NCBI GenBank assembly: GCA_900553035.1
Contig: USCC01000025.1
Location: forward strand, 1 to 24,079
Direction: 5' to 3'
From: an uncultured Rhodospirillaceae bacterium
Lineage (GTDB): Bacteria > Pseudomonadota > Alphaproteobacteria > CAAGCB01 > CAG-977
Length of the DNA: 24,079 nt
Of this stretch, positions 23,004 to 24,079 are shown one piece after another. The translations under genes and the position numbers were made by a program. Numbering within the stretch: position 1 is the stretch's first letter; each line of letters begins with the position of its first letter. The notes beneath the pieces are model-generated. The model saw only the letters and a list, made by a program, of their open reading frames with translations, did no database searches and was not told where the DNA came from.

Positions 23004-24079
23004 ATGGAATCGATAACCCCGTTATCAGATGAACAGACTCAGGAGGAACTTGCAGAGCCTCCGGGGCCTTCCGGCCTTTCTGCTTTTTCATTTTCAACCT
23101 CTTTCCCCTTACATAAGAATCCGGCCAATACGGACGGCGGCAGCGTCGGGCTTCCGGGCGGAAAAACAGTGCGGATTTCGGAACGTTCCCGGGTTTTTCT
23201 GCACACGTATTTTCCCGAAGCTTCCGAAGCACAGTGGAATGACTGGCGCTGGCAGATTAAAAACCGTTTCCGAACCCGGGAACAGATTGAACGCGTTCTG
23301 CACCTGTCTCCGGCGGAAGCCGAAGTGCTGGGGCGCGGCAAAAAAGGATTCCCGGTCGCCGTGACGCCGTATTACATGAGCCTTCTGGATCCCGATGATC
23401 CGACCCAGCCTCTGCGTCGGTGCGTGATTCCCGTTTCGGACGAATACGAAACGGCGCCCGAGGAACAGACCGATCCGCTGAGCGAAGACCGCGACAGCCC
23501 CGTCAGAGGGATTGTTCACCGGTATCCGAACCGGGTGCTGTTCCTGGCGACGGATTTCTGCAGTACATGTTGCCGCTACTGCACACGTTCCCGCCTGATC
23601 GGTGAAACGCACCGGGAATGCCGCCGTTCCTACTGGGACGACGCCATCCGCTACATTGAACAGCACGAGGAAGTGGACGATGTCGTTGTCTCCGGCGGTG
23701 ATCCGCTGACACTCCCGACGGAAATGCTGGAAAAACTTCTGTCGCGCCTGCGGGCCATTCCCCACGTGTCGGTCATCCGTCTGGGAACAAAGGTCACAAC
23801 GGTTCTGCCGCAACGTATAACGGCTCGGCTGGTGAACATGATTGCGAAATATCATCCCGTGTTCATGAGCATCCATGTCACGCATCCCGATGAACTGACG
23901 CCTGAAATGAAGCAGGCCTGCACCCGGCTGGCGAACGCCGGAATGCCGATCGGCAGTCAGACGGTTCTGCTGAAGGGGATCAATGACGACGTCATGACCA
24001 TGCGCCGCCTGATGATGGGGCTGCTGAACGCCCGGGTGAAGCCGTATTATATCTATCAGTGCGACCCGGTGCCGGGGTC
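23004..24079 (+). CDS. kamA: lysine 2,3-aminomutase family radical SAM protein, 5' part
   Basis: This family uses SAM, a [4Fe-4S] cluster and PLP to move an amino group from carbon 2 to carbon 3, classically turning L-lysine into beta-lysine. The frame is open from the ATG at 23004 (ribosome binding site AGGTGG) to the window end, giving 358 codons. The radical SAM motif is C186-S-T-C-C190-R-Y-C193. DSPVRGIVHRYPNRVLFL precedes it, VVSGGDPLT and VIRLGTK follow, and RVKPYYIYQCD is near the end. The Asp of YIYQCD (residue 354) corresponds to Asp293 of Clostridium subterminale KamA, which contacts the lysine side chain, supporting a lysine-type substrate. The PLP lysine lies beyond the window. 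After the Asp the sequence reads PVPG instead of the SEG-type motif of KamA, so another KamA-like enzyme is possible. Residues 1-~50 are a Ser/Pro-rich extension. Confidence 0.86.
   Translation, partial: MESITPLSDEQTQEELAEPPGPSGLSAFSFSTSFPLHKNPANTDGGSVGLPGGKTVRISERSRVFLHTYFPEASEAQWNDWRWQIKNRFRTREQIERVLHLSPAEAEVLGRGKKGFPVAVTPYYMSLLDPDDPTQPLRRCVIPVSDEYETAPEEQTDPLSEDRDSPVRGIVHRYPNRVLFLATDFCSTCCRYCTRSRLIGETHRECRRSYWDDAIRYIEQHEEVDDVVVSGGDPLTLPTEMLEKLLSRLRAIPHVSVIRLGTKVTTVLPQRITARLVNMIAKYHPVFMSIHVTHPDELTPEMKQACTRLANAGMPIGSQTVLLKGINDDVMTMRRLMMGLLNARVKPYYIYQCDPVPG

Overview
The window looks like part of an alphaproteobacterial chromosome with moderate GC content. The main evidence is a long minus-strand series, read from high to low coordinates: rplU-rpmA-obgE-proB-proA-nadD-rsfS-rlmH, then gpmI-envC-ctpA-deacetylase-like-rppH. 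From general knowledge this order is typical of Alphaproteobacteria. No rRNA is present, so order and genus cannot be fixed. Several starts are GTG or TTG, each chosen because a Shine-Dalgarno (SD) sequence sits at the right distance.

Layout. Positions 26-6044 (minus) hold a tight operon of gpmI (glycolysis), envC and ctpA (envelope and murein), a divergent polysaccharide deacetylase-like protein whose expected metal-site residues are missing, and rppH (mRNA 5'-pyrophosphohydrolase). Positions 6045-7801 break the conserved series. They contain one plus-strand gene of unknown function (6463-7068) with its own promoter and terminator, then three tandem copies of a ~125-bp repeat. Positions 7802-13504 (minus) hold the ribosome and GTPase cluster: rplU, rpmA, obgE, proB, proA, nadD, rsfS and rlmH, with several overlapping genes. 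A strong promoter upstream of rplU carries a perfect 14-bp palindrome between its -35 and -10 boxes.

Positions 13623-17079 (minus) form a three-gene unit with its own good promoter. It encodes two paralogous proteins related to EAL domains but apparently catalytically dead, one ending in a six-cysteine cluster, and a protein joining a GYF_2 domain to an AIM24/TIGR00266 domain. This is the least described part of the window. A lipoprotein with a coiled coil and an OmpA-like C-terminus (17216-18367) and a tRNA-Arg(ACG) with promoter and terminator follow.

Positions 18822-21922 (minus) hold three consecutive lipoprotein genes: an LPP20-type protein, an LpoB-like putative peptidoglycan synthase activator, and a large COG3014-like protein. 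They probably form one outer-membrane module. Divergent from them on the plus strand are a small membrane-anchored protein, a flavin reductase family protein of a type I associate with Firmicutes or Desulfovibrio, and the 5' part of a lysine 2,3-aminomutase (KamA) gene that runs off the window end.
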